The position numbers and the translations under genes were made by a program. This document shows positions 24,134-37,450 of a stretch of 64,000 bases of DNA, one piece after another. Every line of letters begins with the position of its first letter. Positions within the stretch are counted from its first letter, which is position 1. Under the pieces are notes generated by a model, which was given only the letters and a program-made list of their open reading frames with translations, searched no databases and was not told the DNA's origin. Source of the DNA: Dioscorea cayenensis subsp. rotundata (lineage: Eukaryota; Streptophyta; Magnoliopsida; Dioscoreales; Dioscoreaceae); the NCBI RefSeq assembly GCF_009730915.1, contig NC_052475.1:930001-994000 (forward strand), written 5' to 3'.

Positions 24134-25224
24134 TCTACTCCACAATGCATTATGCATGTTGTCTCTTAGGTGAGAAGAATCCAATGAGCTAAGTTATTAT
24201 ATAAGCAAAAATATGAAGTTTATAATTAATCTTGAAATTAGAGTATTATATATGAGAGAATAAAATGGACCCTGTTAGGGTTACTAGGTTAGCAAAAGAG
24301 TCCAACAAGTCAGCTGTAGTTTAGGATTGCCACCATTGAACAAGAGATGAGAACACCTTATAGAGGTTTTTGTCATCAAACCCTCAAGTGCATGGCCCTA
24401 CACGTTGCATGAAAAAGGACCATCTTCACTTTAGACTTTTTCTTGTTTATTATATTCATTTATTTCATGTCCTTCCTTTATTTATGGCCCCTCTATTATT
24501 GTCATCCTTTTTGTAAAAACCAACGCACATTTATAATATTTTTTACACCTATATATACCCCTACAAACCCTATATATATTAAATATTTTTTTAAAATTTA
24601 TGTAAGAGATTATTCTGTAAAAAAAATAAAAAAATTATTTCCACACAGAATGATTAAAGGATTATGTCCAATGATTATACTTGTTTAAAATAAACATGAG
24701 GTTTTTTATTTTTTTAATATATATAAGATAAGAAAATATTTATCCCATTAAAAAAGGACTAATTTTGACTCAAATATAGTGATATTTATTTATAAAAAAT
24801 ATCAATCTTCCACAAAGAATGATCAAAGGATTATATTCAATGATTTACTTATTTAAAATAAAAGTGAGATTTCTATTTTTTAATATATATAAGATAATAA
24901 AATATTAATTTCACCTATTTAAAAGGGACTAAAATTGACCAAATACATTAACATTTATTTATAAAAAATATCAATTTTTCAAAAAAAAAAATTTGATAAT
25001 TTTTTTAATAAAATATAAATAAATTATGTGTCAGAAATACTTATAAATGTCGAATTAATCTCTTAACACACTTACGGAATATGTTGTGAATAGATCAAAA
25101 GAATATAGGTAAATATAAAAAATATATATATATATTTGAAAGACTTTTAAAAAATAAAATATTTATTTATTTATTTATTGGAATAGAAAGTCAAATAATA
25201 GTAAATAAAATAAAAATAAAAATA
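24101..25224. other. AT-rich spacer with a two-copy tandem repeat
   Basis: No gene is seen. A roughly 169-base unit occurs twice at about 24642-24985, with landmarks GAATGAT.AAAGGATTAT, AATATATATAAGATAA and TATTTATAAAAAATATCAAT. Confidence 0.55.
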
Positions 25225-25790
25225 AAATAATGAATGGCGCATGAGGCAAGGTGGGGCAGGGGCGGGCAGGCCACGAGACTGACGCGTGTCCGTAGCGGGC
25301 TGCCCAAAGTGACAGGTCTCGAAGTGCGCTAAGAGCGGCATCTCTTCTCATTGGTCGCTTCCTTGACCTCATCCACACCTGGGTCCCACCTTTGCCGACG
25401 CTGACGTCGGCCCTAGACAACGACACTTCGTCTCCATCCCCCCACCAGACTCTCTACTCCCAACCACCATCACATCGCCACGTCACCACCCTGACCAATA
25501 CACGATGACGTGGCATACATTGGAGATGTGGTTGGAAAAGGTTGCGTACGAGAAGGGGTGTAGCAAGGGAAAGGTAAGAGAGGTGGAACACGAGTGGGAA
25601 AGGGGACCAACGGTGGCGATGACGTTAGTTGGCACGTGGGAATCCAGACGGAAAGAGTTGGGTGGGACCCGGCCACTTCGGGTCGCGCCTACCACCAATA
25701 AGTGCCCGGGAGGGTTGGGCTACGTGTCGTTAAGAGAACCACTCGTGTGCTCAACTGGCAGTGGAGTTTTTCAATTTGGACCTTTGGAAA
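25225..25790. promoter_or_regulatory. GC-rich island with ACGT-core motifs
   Basis: In an otherwise AT-rich spacer this 560-base block is GC-rich. It contains several bZIP-type motifs: GCTGACGTCGGC (about 25400), GCCACGTCACC (about 25475), GATGACGTGGCA (about 25505), GGCACGTGGG (about 25632) and CTACGTGTCG (about 25721). It lies about 1.9-2.4 kb upstream of the BLH1 start codon. An open frame of 113 codons here shows no recognisable protein. A distal regulatory region is a guess from composition and motifs. Confidence 0.35.
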
Positions 25791-27668
25791 AGATGAAATT
25801 TGTTTGGAATTATAAAGAAAAATTAATTTTGCAAGCCGACAAATAGGGTGTGGTTTATGGCAGTCTTAAGTGGTTGGCAGATGTACATTGGTTGTGTTGA
25901 TGAACTTGGGATGAATATTATTACTGTTAGATATCATGAACATGACCTAACTTTGCAAACTATATATATAAATGTTAATAGTTCTTGGAGGAAATTAAAA
26001 AGTTGTGAGTTTAGTTGTCAAAAGGTGTTTGACTGTGGAGCTAATTAAGGACAGCAGCAATATATTGTTTTGTTTAGTTGGAGATGATCTGAATGCATGG
26101 TATTCATGCAAGCATGCATGGGAGTGAAGAAGAAGAAGAAGAAGAAGACTGAACCTTAATATTTTTATTTATGGGAACATGTGCTTCAATATATCAGACA
26201 TGGAAAGTTATGTGTTTTCTGTATGGAAGACATGGTATTATATTTAACAAGGATTGAATATGAGCACATGGAATGCTTCATGATATTAATAAGTTCTCAA
26301 TTTTTTGAGTTCCAAAGCATCACATCTGAATGCCAAAGCTTTCCAATTGGTTTCTTTTGATCTCTGAGTCCAGAGTCACTTTCCAGACTAGGAATTGAAG
26401 TAAAGAATGGAATAGCTGCACTAGAGTTCTCATAGAAAAGGAGGGACCAGGACTAGTGTTATTACTGAAAAAATACAAGTGTTGCAGCTGAGTGAAAAAC
26501 TACATTGAAAAAGAGATAGTATATATTTATATAACAAGCTTGAGTTGACTAGACCCTACATTGTTTCCAATTCACAGGCAAACCATGTGGAGACCTGGTG
26601 TCCAGTTTGGTACTACAACTGATAAAGAGAGATGATTCAGTGATAGTGAACTTTGTAAACTCTCCTGGTTGATTGTGTTGCTTGGATGAATTCAATTGTT
26701 TTATCAAAATCCTCAAAAAGAGATAGATGTGAAGAATTAATAAATAATAAAAATAATAAAGGTATAGATAGATTACCATATGTTTGATGCTTGATATGGT
26801 TGTTATTATAAATCAAGCAGGTCTAATATAAGAAATAGACGTTTCCTAGTTCTTAAACTGCTTTATTCCACTCTGACACCTCTGTCAGTTCTTTCACACT
26901 CTCTATAAATATAAATATACATATCTAACCAGTATATAATATTATATATTTTTATAACTATCCAATGATGGGAGGGAAAGGGAAGGGGAGGGTCAAATCA
27001 ACAGAGACTTCACCCTCTTTTGATCTACTCGTAGGTGCACAAGAGCTAGCTGTGTTTGTGATAAGATAAATAGTTTAAGTTAGTAAATAGTAAAACTGGT
27101 AAACCATACCTTTAAGAGGAAAAATGGAATAAATATTTATATAATAATAAAAAGAGAAAGGAAAAGATGGCGTGTGGGTGTGAGTGTGGGGTTGTGAGTG
27201 GATAATAGTGGTGAAAGATGGGCATCTTTTTTCTACTCCTTTTAAGCACTCTCTTTACTTCTTTTCCTTTTTCATTCTGAGAACAAGAGCAAGAAAGAAA
27301 GAAAGAGATGGGAGTTGCAGGAACAACACTCTGACAAGGGTTTCTTCATATATCCATCCATATATCCACACACACACACACGCACATATATATATATATA
27401 TATATATAACACAAGCAATCTCTTTGAGAGAGAGAGAGAGAGAAAGAAAAGAAGAAGATCATCTTCATTGTTATCACATCTCTCAAGGTATTTCTCATTG
27501 AAAACTCAGTTTCTTTTAGTTTATATCTTATGATTATGATGTTTCCTTTCCTTTTAATTTATATATATATATATAATATAAAGATATAGATATATTTGTA
27601 CGTGATAATTTGCTTTCATCTATGCATGCAATCACTTTGAATTCTTGAAATTTTAAAAGGTATAAACA
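25791..27668 (+). promoter_or_regulatory. BLH1 upstream region and probable 5' leader
   Basis: No other gene is seen. From about 27240 the sequence becomes CT-rich, then holds a compound CA/TA/GA microsatellite at about 27368-27445. A likely leader intron runs from 27488 (AAG|GTATTT) to 27659 (AAAAG|GT), just before the start codon. Leader introns are common in this family, but this one has a weak pyrimidine tract. Confidence 0.45.
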
Positions 27669-29777
27669 ATGGCGACCTTCTTTCATGGTGCGCCGGAGAT
27701 GCAATCGGAGAGTCTTCAGACACTGTATCTAATGAACCCAGGCTATGTCGGCTATGCTGACACGGCGGCGCCGGCGAACATGGTGCTTCTCAACCCTTCC
27801 TTGAACTCCATCAATCCAATGAGCAACCAACCTCATCAACACTTAGTTGGCATCCCACTCCAACACAACACCACCACAACGACGCCACCACCGGCGGCCA
27901 TCCCTTCACCGGATTCCAACCCTCGTCTTCACTACAACCTCTGGACACCTGCACCAACCAATAACTCCATCGACATCTCCTTCGGTGCTCGTCGGAACTC
28001 TACCATGCCTTTAGCTCAACAAGGTCTTTCTCTAAGTTTATCTCCTCAGCAAACGGTTTATCGTTATGTGCCGGAGCCTGACGTGCCTTCACCGTTGCCG
28101 GAGATCACCGAAGAAGTTAGAGTCTCCGGTGGTGGTACTGCTGCCACCACATCGGCTTCGGTGACTTCAAACTGCATGCCAAGCTTGCAGAACGTCTTAA
28201 TGGGTTCTAAATTCTTAAAGGTGGCACAACAATTGTTAGATGAAGTTGTTAGTGTGGGCAAAGGGTTTGTTAAGAATGACATCGGCATGGTCAAGGCCGG
28301 AGGTTCAAAAAACTCGATGAAAGCTCATCGAGAATCTGAAGACAATTGTGAAGGTGAAGCAAGTATGAAAAGAGGGTGTGATCTTAGCACTGCTGAAAGA
28401 CAAGAACTTCAGATGAAGAAAGCCAAGCTTGTGAACATGTTAGATGAAGTAAGAGTTTATGATGATTTTTAATTATTTATTAATATAATTTTATTTTATT
28501 TTATTTTCAATTTACTGATTGATTATTTTTTATATGATAAATAAATGGAAGGTGGAGCAGAGATACAGACAATATCATCACCAAGTGCAAGTAGTGGTTT
28601 CGAGTTTTGAAGCAGTGGCCGGACCTGGTTCTGCGAGGACTTACACGGCGCTGGCTTTGCAGACGATATCGAAGCAATTCCGGTGCCTGAGAGATGCCAT
28701 CTCCGGTCAAATTAAAGCAACAAGCAAGAATTTGGGTGAAGATGAATGTTTAGTAGGGTCTAAGAGTGAAGGTGGATCAAGACTAAGGTTTGTTGATCAT
28801 CATCTTAGACAACAGCGTGCACTGCAGCAGCTCGGAATGATACAACACAATGCTTGGAGACCGCAGCGAGGATTGCCGGAACGCTCTGTTTCGGTTCTCC
28901 GGGCTTGGCTTTTCGAACACTTCCTTCATCCGTGAGTCTTACAACTAAAACTTAATCATTTAATTAGAATTCAACAGCAGCGTTGTCATCCAATGAAATT
29001 TTCTTATATATATATATATATATATAATGTTTTTGCAGGTATCCGAAGGATTCAGATAAGATTATGCTTGCGAAACAAACAGGATTGACAAGAAGCCAAG
29101 TATCTAACTGGTTCATCAATGCAAGAGTGAGGCTTTGGAAGCCAATGGTGGAGGAGATGTATTTAGAGGAAACAAAGGAACAAGAACATAACAATGGAGA
29201 AGATCAGAAGACAAGCAAGAGTGAAGGCAATGAAAATTCAGCAACTAATCAAGAGAGCAACATCAATAGTCCTACAAGGACAGACCAAACAGAGAGTATC
29301 AAATCCAATGGCCCATCAATCTCAGCAAGTGTTGCAAACCAAGCTGTTTACAATGACAGTGAGGCCATGATGCATCAACCCAAGCTCAAAAAAGCAAGAA
29401 TTAATCATGAATTAGCCATCTCCGGTGATCACAATCAAAACGGATACTCTTTAATCGCCGCCGCTGCTGGAACGGTGAATCATATAAGCGGTTTCGATGC
29501 ATATCAAGTAGGAGATTACACGCCGAGGTTTTCCGGCAATGGAGTTGCTCTCACTCTTGGCTTACCACACTGTGATAGCATCTCTTTATCTGGAGGAGGA
29601 GCACAACAAGCTTATCATCTTTCAACTGAGAGTATTAATCCAAGCAGTGAATTCTGCAGTCTCAATAACAACAACAGTAATCAAACAGTAGTGCATGCTT
29701 CAAATGCTTATGAGAACATGAACATGCAGAACAGAAAGAGGTTCGCTGCTCAATTGTTGCCAGACTTTGTTGCTTGA
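27669..29777 (+). CDS. BLH1: BEL1-like homeodomain transcription factor, BLH1 type
   Basis: Three exons (27669-28448, 28552-28931, 29039-29777) join in frame to 632 residues. The start MATFFHG...LQTLYLMNP and the end [10 protein letters not shown] are typical of BLH1. A ZIBEL-type motif GLSLSLS lies near residue 120. The SKY box ([14 protein letters not shown]) is at about 179, the BELL domain at about 245-325, and the TALE homeodomain at about 362-428 with the three-residue extension HPYP and recognition helix [16 protein letters not shown] second ZIBEL-like motif (ALTLGLPH) lies near the C-terminus. BELL proteins pair with KNOX partners in the nucleus to control development. Most BELL genes have a further intron between SRSQ and VSNW in the homeodomain; here the exon runs through. 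Intron 1 is only 103 bases. Confidence 0.93.
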
Positions 29778-30555
29778 ATTAAAGAAAGTTTCAGCACCAG
29801 CTATAGGTAAAGTTTTATATACTAAGTAAGTGTGTATTTAGGGTGTTTGTATAGTAGTAAAACTAGTGTCATTGAGAGTGTATAGAAGATAGTTTCTGAT
29901 TAAAGGTTTTATACATGATAGATACATAGATAGATAGATTGGGATACCATTGGTGTTTGGGATTGGTGTAGTTTAGGATTTGGGGATTGTATATTATTTC
30001 ACTTCTTTAATAACATGAGAAAAATAAAAAAAAATGACAAATGACCATCTTTAAATATATATATATATATATATTATATAAATGCAAGTTTCTATTGTTT
30101 GTCAAAGAAGGACATAGACAAAGACCCATTCTATCAATGAAAATGTTTATCTTTGAATTGAAACATGTGGATAGAAGTGTGGCATTTGTTGTGCATCTTG
30201 TGATATTATTTTAAGTGTTTGGTGAGGCAATGGAGAGCAATAATTCACAAGGGGAAAGGTATGGGAGCTGTTGGTTTGGAGTTATTAATGGTGGGGCCAT
30301 GGAGAGAGGGGGACCCACAGGGACTTTTGTTTTTGGTTTTGGGATGGTTGGGGGGGAGGGAAAAAGACAGATGAGAGAGAGAGAGAGAGAGATGCAAAGG
30401 TTTTGTTTCTAATTCAATGGGACTTTGCCCACTTTGCTTGTTTTTGCTTTGCCTCCACAATCTTTTAATAAAAGAAAATTAAATAAAGCTTTGGATAAGC
30501 ACCTCCTTGATTAGTCTTCTATCTAGACTAAAGTCACAATTATCTCCATTCCTAA

Positions 30556-30590
<35 letters not shown>

Positions 30591-31261
30591 AAAGTTCTTA
30601 GCTGTAGAAAACTCCAAAAGAATTAATTATAATCTCAAGCATGACTCTATATTAAATATGATCAATAAAATTTTGCTAGGAATTTACAAAATTATGATTT
30701 TTTTTTCTTTTATCTTTATAATAGAGATACACTGTGATGATGAGATTGGTTTTATTGGATTTAGAAATTATGCTTAATTTTTTTATGATATGATTAAAAA
30801 ATATTTGTGTTTCAGAAAAAGTATTACCCCAAAACGGCTTTTTGACTAATTTATTCATGCACACATAAAGAGAACATGATGAAGAGGAAACCAAAAATTG
30901 GTAGAAGAATCAACTACACAACTTGTCCTGACTAATAAATACTTCATGTCTGCTCATTTTTTTTTACATCTGTGGTACTAAATAGTGTACCACAAGAAAA
31001 ATACAATCTACTCCTGAACCAACAACACACTCAATAAAACAGCCAAAAATACAATCCCCAAACTGAATTTAATTAAGAGGATTGACAATCAGCATGCAAA
31101 TGTACAGTCAGACGAGGTTCTTAAATTTCAAAGCTTTCGAAGCTCCCTCTGTGGTCAGTTCGAAGTCAGTCGGAGAAAAAAGGTCCATCACCGGAATGTT
31201 AGTCACAGCAGGCGAAACTATCCTGCTCTTAGCATTCGTGGCGAAACAACAACCGGAGTGT
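29778..31261. other. Spacer between BLH1 and the LHW-family gene
   Basis: This is convergent spacer holding both 3' ends. It contains TA tracts (about 30055-30073), a GA run (about 30374-30392) and an (AAAT)n run at about 30557-30591. A GC-richer patch at about 30230-30370 has no recognisable coding sense. Confidence 0.5.
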
Positions 31262-34200
31262 TCAAACCAAACTATCAGAAATTACAGTAGCCGGCATGGA
31301 AGAAGGCGGAGCTGGCATTTGCCGCGTTGCAAGATTGTTAACACCTGCAGGTGTTATGTGACTTCCCATGGTTGGTTCAAGCAAATGAACAAGTGACAAA
31401 AATATCTCCATTCGCGTCACATCTCTATTTGCCTGTAATCACACATCACACTTGGAATTTATATGTACAATAATATAATCAGAGATCGATGCAAGTTGTT
31501 TCATCAAGTTCAAATGGTTCAAGGGGATAGGAATTAAGACTTGGGAACCGACAAGATAAACAAAATTAGATTTAAAAATCCATGGGTTATGAAATTTCCA
31601 AATTAAGAATAAAGATAGTAGTGTACCTCAGCAACAAAGCGCGCCCAGATCTTATCGTCACGGGATTCCATTACCCCTTTCAGTATGGTTAGTCCCATTC
31701 CTCTAATCAAGTCAGCAATCTCCAGAAAGAAGCCACGCTCTTCGCAAAGCATCTGCAACAATGTGGAGAGATACACTGGGCATTGTTGGGCATTGAGTAA
31801 CTAGGAATGGAATGAGAACTGATGAAATGAAGCTTACCTCCACAAGCATTTGACGAGGTGTGTTCAGATCTTCAACAATTATTGGGCATATCATGGACTG
31901 GTTACCAACTTCAAATGCCCAAGTCGCGCCACTCTCAAAGCTGTCCTTCAGAAGCAAGCCACCTTCCTTGCTGATGATCTGCACAAACAGAGAATTACGT
32001 TTTCCATCCAAGATACAGTAGGCTTATGACTGATACAAAGTCAGTTTAGGGTGCATTTTTTCAATGGTCAAATCATATCATATATATCCTACCAGACCAG
32101 ATGCAACCTAAAGTCTCAACTATAATAGCACTAGAACCTAGTTATTCTGGTATAACAAGATTAATTAGAAACCTAGAACCCTGATCCAAAGGCAAAACAC
32201 AAGGCATGACTGACAAAAGACAAACGGTTTTCTCTGGAAAGGGGTAAATCATTTACTGTTGCACCAAAAAAAAAAACAAAAAAAAAAACTAAACCACTCA
32301 CAATCCAGACAGAATAAATATGCAAACTCCTCCTACAAACACATACCTTAGGCTCCCCGGTTTCCTTGAGCTTGTCTGCATGCTTCGTGACACTTTGCAA
32401 GAAAAGCATGTGTTTGATGGTCTTTTCAAGTAATGCATCTATACTGCACTGCTTGCGCAAATAACAATGTAAAGTCAGATACTTCACACTCCTAAGGACA
32501 AGAAATTTTCAAGCTGAAAATGAGATATGAAATGGCAGCAAAAGCAGTACCTTTGCCCCATTAGGTACAATTTCACGCAATTCTTTGACACGGTCCTGTA
32601 TCATCTGGCGATCTTTGGGGCGAGGTCTAGGGCTTTCTCCTGGTCTAGCTCTCTTTCTTGTCAATTTACCAATATCATCCACTCGTTTACATTGAGCACT
32701 TGATGCTCTACCAGATTTAATGTTCCGGCCATTGTCCATCCACGGAATGATTGGAGTTCTGCAAGGCTCACTCTTCATGGAGCACTCTTCAGTTTTATCA
32801 CTGCCACAAGCAGACTTGCCAGTGTTATAAATTGCGGGTTCTGACTTCGATAGCATTGGTAGGCGACCCGAAAAGTTGGTGCCTGTCTGCCCTGATGATG
32901 CGACCCAACCAGATGCAGAAGAGCTCCCACGAAATGAAGAACTACTGATATTTGTTATTGAAGTTCTACAAGAGACATCATCATCTGAGTTTTGTTTGGC
33001 ACCAGACTTGGCTTTTGAGACAACTGCATCCAATAGCTGGTCGTGATAATTATCTAAGAAAATATCAGTACAGGAATTCTCATGATTCAGTGAATCAAAA
33101 AAGGGGCCTGTATCCAATGAAGTAATACAAGTGGACACATCAGTATCTAATTCATGAACATTACAGTGGCCTGCTTTGTATTGAATGCCCAATGCATCAA
33201 AGAGATCATTTCCAGAACCAGATTGTATAAGCTTTGCAGATTTCCCATCCAATAAACCCATACAACATGGTTCCTCCAGAAACTTTTGCTGACTGTTCAC
33301 AATGGATTCACCATTCAAGAACCTTTGCTTTTCTTCCAAAGGATTGGAGCTGCTTGTCCAACAATCTGATTGTGACAGAGCACCAAGAGGGTCATAGGAA
33401 GCGCCATATTTACCGAATTCAGCAGGAAGGACATCAATACATTGAACTAGATCATTCCCTGAATCTTTTTTTCCCGCAGCAACTATCTTTTGAAAATCTT
33501 TCTCCATGAAATGTGTAGACATGGAGTCTTCTGATATCACTTGCTTCCCATATAAATTATTTATCTTGTTGTTCGTCATAAAATTTCTCCCATTACCAGA
33601 TGGATTATCATGAGAAGTCTTTACCTTTACCTTAAAGTCAGTAGGAAATGAGCTAGTTTCTCCAAAAGCATGTCCAGAAAATTGCCCCTTTCTGTCATAA
33701 AATGATCCAACATCAGAACCTGTTTGCTGATAGGAGCTCTTGGATCTACTAGACCTAGTTTGAACTGATTCACTGTTACTTATTGTTGACTTTTTCTCTA
33801 GCAGACCACTATTAGATGGAGTGGGTAGCTTCCCAGAAACCGCTAAGCTACTTGAATATACATCTGAAGTCACAGCTAAAGAATTATTCTCAAAACCCGA
33901 GCACGAACTATATTCCAACGCCTTCCGATTAAATCTACTACGGGGATCAATTGGCGATACCTGAGCTTTAGAAGCATGACATTCTAGTTGGTTATTCGGA
34001 TGGCCAGGTTTAGCAATAGTTTCACTGTCTTGGAGCAACATTTTACTGTGAATCGCCTGTGTGGCTGCAGTTGCCATGTTAGCAAGTGTGACTTTAGATA
34101 CTCCAGAATCTGACTTGACATTGAAGTCCACAGATGTGGAACCACATGGCTGTTCAGCAATTCTTAATGATGTACTTCTTTGGTCAGGCTGAGGAAAGAC

Positions 34201-36708
34201 TCTACCAGAAATAGCAGGTAGAGAACTAACAGCTTGAGCACCGAATTCTCCAGACAGGCAAGTGAAGTCTGGTACTGCAGGTGATGCCTGTACGATGCTG
34301 TTTTTGCAAAAAGCTTTTTGAGTGACATCAGATGTAAAGGTTCCTGACACACTCCCCAGCTGCGCAAATAAACACCTCACATGGTTTATAAACCCAATAT
34401 TCTCAATAACCTGCAAAATATAAGAGGCAGAGGCAGCAATCAAATACATTTGATAATGACAATTTGAAGAAGTCCGCTCTTCATCTTAGAGAGCAAATTG
34501 TATCTAAACCAAAATTGTGAGTTCAAGAAAAAATAGGGTATTTGGGTTTGGAGGACTAGCTTTTGAAGTGCTTTAGATTAACAAAAGCAAAAATGGCACA
34601 CCATGATGAGGGACTTTTGCCAATAATTGGCACCACATAAGACACCATGGTAAAGGAATAGGCCCTGATTTTTTTTTTTTTGGACCTAATTTCTAAATAA
34701 ATGTATATGAGGGCCTCTTATATAAAACGATATAATATTCTAACTGTTTTAAAAAGTTTAAGAATCGTGAAATCCACATTCTTTTTTTTGAAGGCACGCA
34801 CTGAGAAGATCACTTACCATTTGGGTAGATCCCAGTTGCACAACACCAAATGGAAGCACAGGAATGATTGCGATTGTCTGCATAACAAACAGCTCTAAAA
34901 ATTTGTGAGTAGGAACTGGATATTATTATTTTTTATTTAAAATAACAGGATATTATAAAATAAATGATTAACACATGAAACAGAAAAAGAAGAAAATGCT
35001 AAGGAAGAAACAAAGGAAAAAAACAAAGCTAGCTGACCTGTATGCCTGCAAGAAACTGGGCCTTCATCTCAGCTGAGATCTACAAAAGGAGAACCAAGAG
35101 AAGATGAATATCCTGTTGAATTTTGCCTAATCAACTAACACTGCCTGTTTTTCAGACTAAAGTAAGGGATAATTGAAAATTTTAAAGAACTAAACTTTGC
35201 TAACTGTAGGCTATTCTCAAAACTTAGAATTAATAGAAAAACCATAACCGACAATTATACTGTAAAATCGTAGTCAGCTGCTTGACTCATACACAACATT
35301 TGAGTCAAGACAATGACTATGCTTTCTTTTCAAATTTTCAACCATTCAGCATCTATTTTTTTTTAGAGAAAATCATAGATTAAATGCTATAATACTTCCA
35401 ATAGTTTGATTTGCCAGTCACCATGCGTATAAAAAGGTACCAAATTACTCCACAGGTGCTCCCAACATCCACATTGTTGTTTTTCGATCTCAAGATTACC
35501 AATATAAAGAAGTTCACAATATTATCTGCAACCTTACAAACTTTAGCTAACTCTTGAAACATTTTTTTTTTTTGACAAGCAGGCACAAGTGCTACTAATT
35601 AAGAGAAGTAAAGGATGTGCCCAGGCGTTGAGCACAACTGAAAGCTCATTTAAAGGAACTATTTATTTTAAAATCTGCCTATACTTTAAAGATTTTATGA
35701 GAATAATTCTCTAGAAGAAAATATAAGTAATTGGTGCAAAAAATTAAAGTCACATACATCAGATGAGGATAACCCAAGCATATCCCGGAGAATCCATTGA
35801 TGGTGTCCTGTAAGAACAGCTTGCCCGACCACCCTGCAAGACAGCAACACTAACTAAATTACCTCCGCAAACAATATACACAGCCAAAAAGAAGAACCAT
35901 CCGACAGAAAAGGACAAGAAGAACAATTTACACACCCCACTCCAACCACATGAACCTGAGATACCATCATCTTCTTAAACAACATGCCAAGTTTATCCTC
36001 TGCCTGACTCTCAATCTCAGCATACCAATCATTTGCAGACCCTCTAGTCAAACCCTTCTCCTTGAGTAGCATATCCATTGCATCAAAACCCGAAATGCTA
36101 GGCAACCTTTCACAATGTCCATCCTCCCAGACCAATTTCCTGCTAAATTTCAAGGAAAAAAAAAAGAGGTTTCAAATCCAAATAACTCCAAATCTGATAC
36201 CATGCCTAACTAAAGAAAGACATTTTCCAAGCTAATCTTCTCACAAAGATTGCAGCTTTTTCACATCAGACACCATAACTATCTTTCTAGAAAAAGGAAA
36301 AGCTAAGAAACTTCAATCCTCAAATTAAACCATAAAGATCATACTTTTTCAGCAAAGGCAACAAGTGTGATTTTACCAGTTACTGATACAAAAACAAAAA
36401 TTAATATGACGAAACAAAAGCGTAACTATCACACTTCAATAATTTTTTTTAAAACCCTATCAAATTCAACCAGATTCCCACAGAGTTAGCAATCAAAATC
36501 AATTTAAACAAAAACCCTAATCCTCATCCAAAAACCTCAAAAACAGAATAAAGAGATGGTAAATAAACCGAAAACAAAACAAAACAAAACAAAGTTGATT
36601 AAGAGCTCACTTCGGATTTCGGCAGCCGATCGCGCGCCAGAAAACCGCGTATGACCACCCGATCTCAACACAGAGCCGTCGCAACGCGTCTCTGAGCAAA
36701 AACCCCAT
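31262..36708 (-). CDS. LHW: LONESOME HIGHWAY-family bHLH transcription factor
   Basis: Ten exons (36708-36611, 36139-35936, 35833-35758, 35079-35038, 34877-34818, 34410-32551, 32448-32347, 31978-31838, 31752-31627, 31432-31262) join in frame to 959 residues. The N-terminal MYC-like domain starts MGFLLRDALRRLC and includes WSYAVFWRAIG, LVWEDGHC, TGHHQWIL and PFGVVQLGSTQ. A 620-codon exon carries the divergent middle. The atypical bHLH (about 757-812: RPRPKDRQMIQDRVKELRE, then CSIDALLEKTIKHMLFLQ) and a C-terminal ACT-like region (ATWAFEVGNQSMICPIIVED, GFFLEIADLIRGMGLTIL) close the protein. The family includes LHW, EMB1444 and bHLH155; LHW pairs with TMO5 in vascular cell division. Which member this is cannot be settled without a tree. 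Its promoter side is CT/GA-rich. Confidence 0.93.
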
Positions 36709-37450
36709 TCGCTACGCGTAGAAATCGATCAGCAAGCAAAACCACGATTCAAGTCCAGCACACACACACACAGACACACAGAGAGAGAAAGAGACAGACA
36801 GAGAGGTAAAGAGAGGAAACGGAAAGCAAACAACTAGGTAAACAAGGCCATAACTCTCAGCTCCCACGGCAAGACGCCCTGCCAGCCTGCTTAGCTCTCA
36901 ATCCCGCACTCCTCTTCCTCCCAACCACCGCGCTCCCCTCCTCCACCACCGAACTCCGGCCATCCATCGGACAAAACGCCAGAGGAAAACGAGACCTTTT
37001 GTTGGAAATGAGAATCAGGCACGAGTCCCGCGGCCACCCATCATTCCCTCCGCCATTAGAGGGGCATTACGGGAAGATTATTTCTAGAGAGAGAATAGTT
37101 TCTAGAGAAAGAATAGTTTTCCTCTCTCTCTCTCTCTTTGTCTTTCTCTTTCTTCCCACACTGTCACTTCACCGCTTCAACGTTTGTGCCACTAAAGAAT
37201 TCTCTTTCTCTCTCTCACTAAAACATTTGGATTTGTGTTACGTTGTTCCGCAGGAACAATTGAATGAAACCCATCAGTTTCCCGCGGAAACGGATATTTG
37301 AAACCGCGTTTCCCCTGGCACTTGATTGGGAAACGAGTTCTTCGCTGCTGGTGTAGGTTTAGCAGCGCGAGAGTGCATCGAACTAAGAGACGCTTTTGGG
37401 AAATTTACGGTCCCTGCCATAACTTTTGTCGTTTAGTGCAGCGGGGTAAT
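36709..37450 (-). promoter_or_regulatory. Leader and promoter region of the LHW-family gene
   Basis: A CA/GA run at about 36760-36810, a GC-richer block at about 36840-37080, and CT tracts at about 37120-37150 and 37205-37220 lie upstream of the start codon. The composition fits a 5' UTR with pyrimidine patches on the minus strand. No coding sequence is recognised. Confidence 0.45.

Noticed and set aside
25505-25846. 113-codon open frame in the GC-rich island
   Set aside because: The residue pattern matches no family I know, and open frames are expected by chance in GC-rich DNA. There is no splice or leader context.
28519-28551. An independent ORF starting at 28519
   Set aside because: It is the second BLH1 exon read through its upstream intron; the acceptor at 28552 gives the BELL domain.
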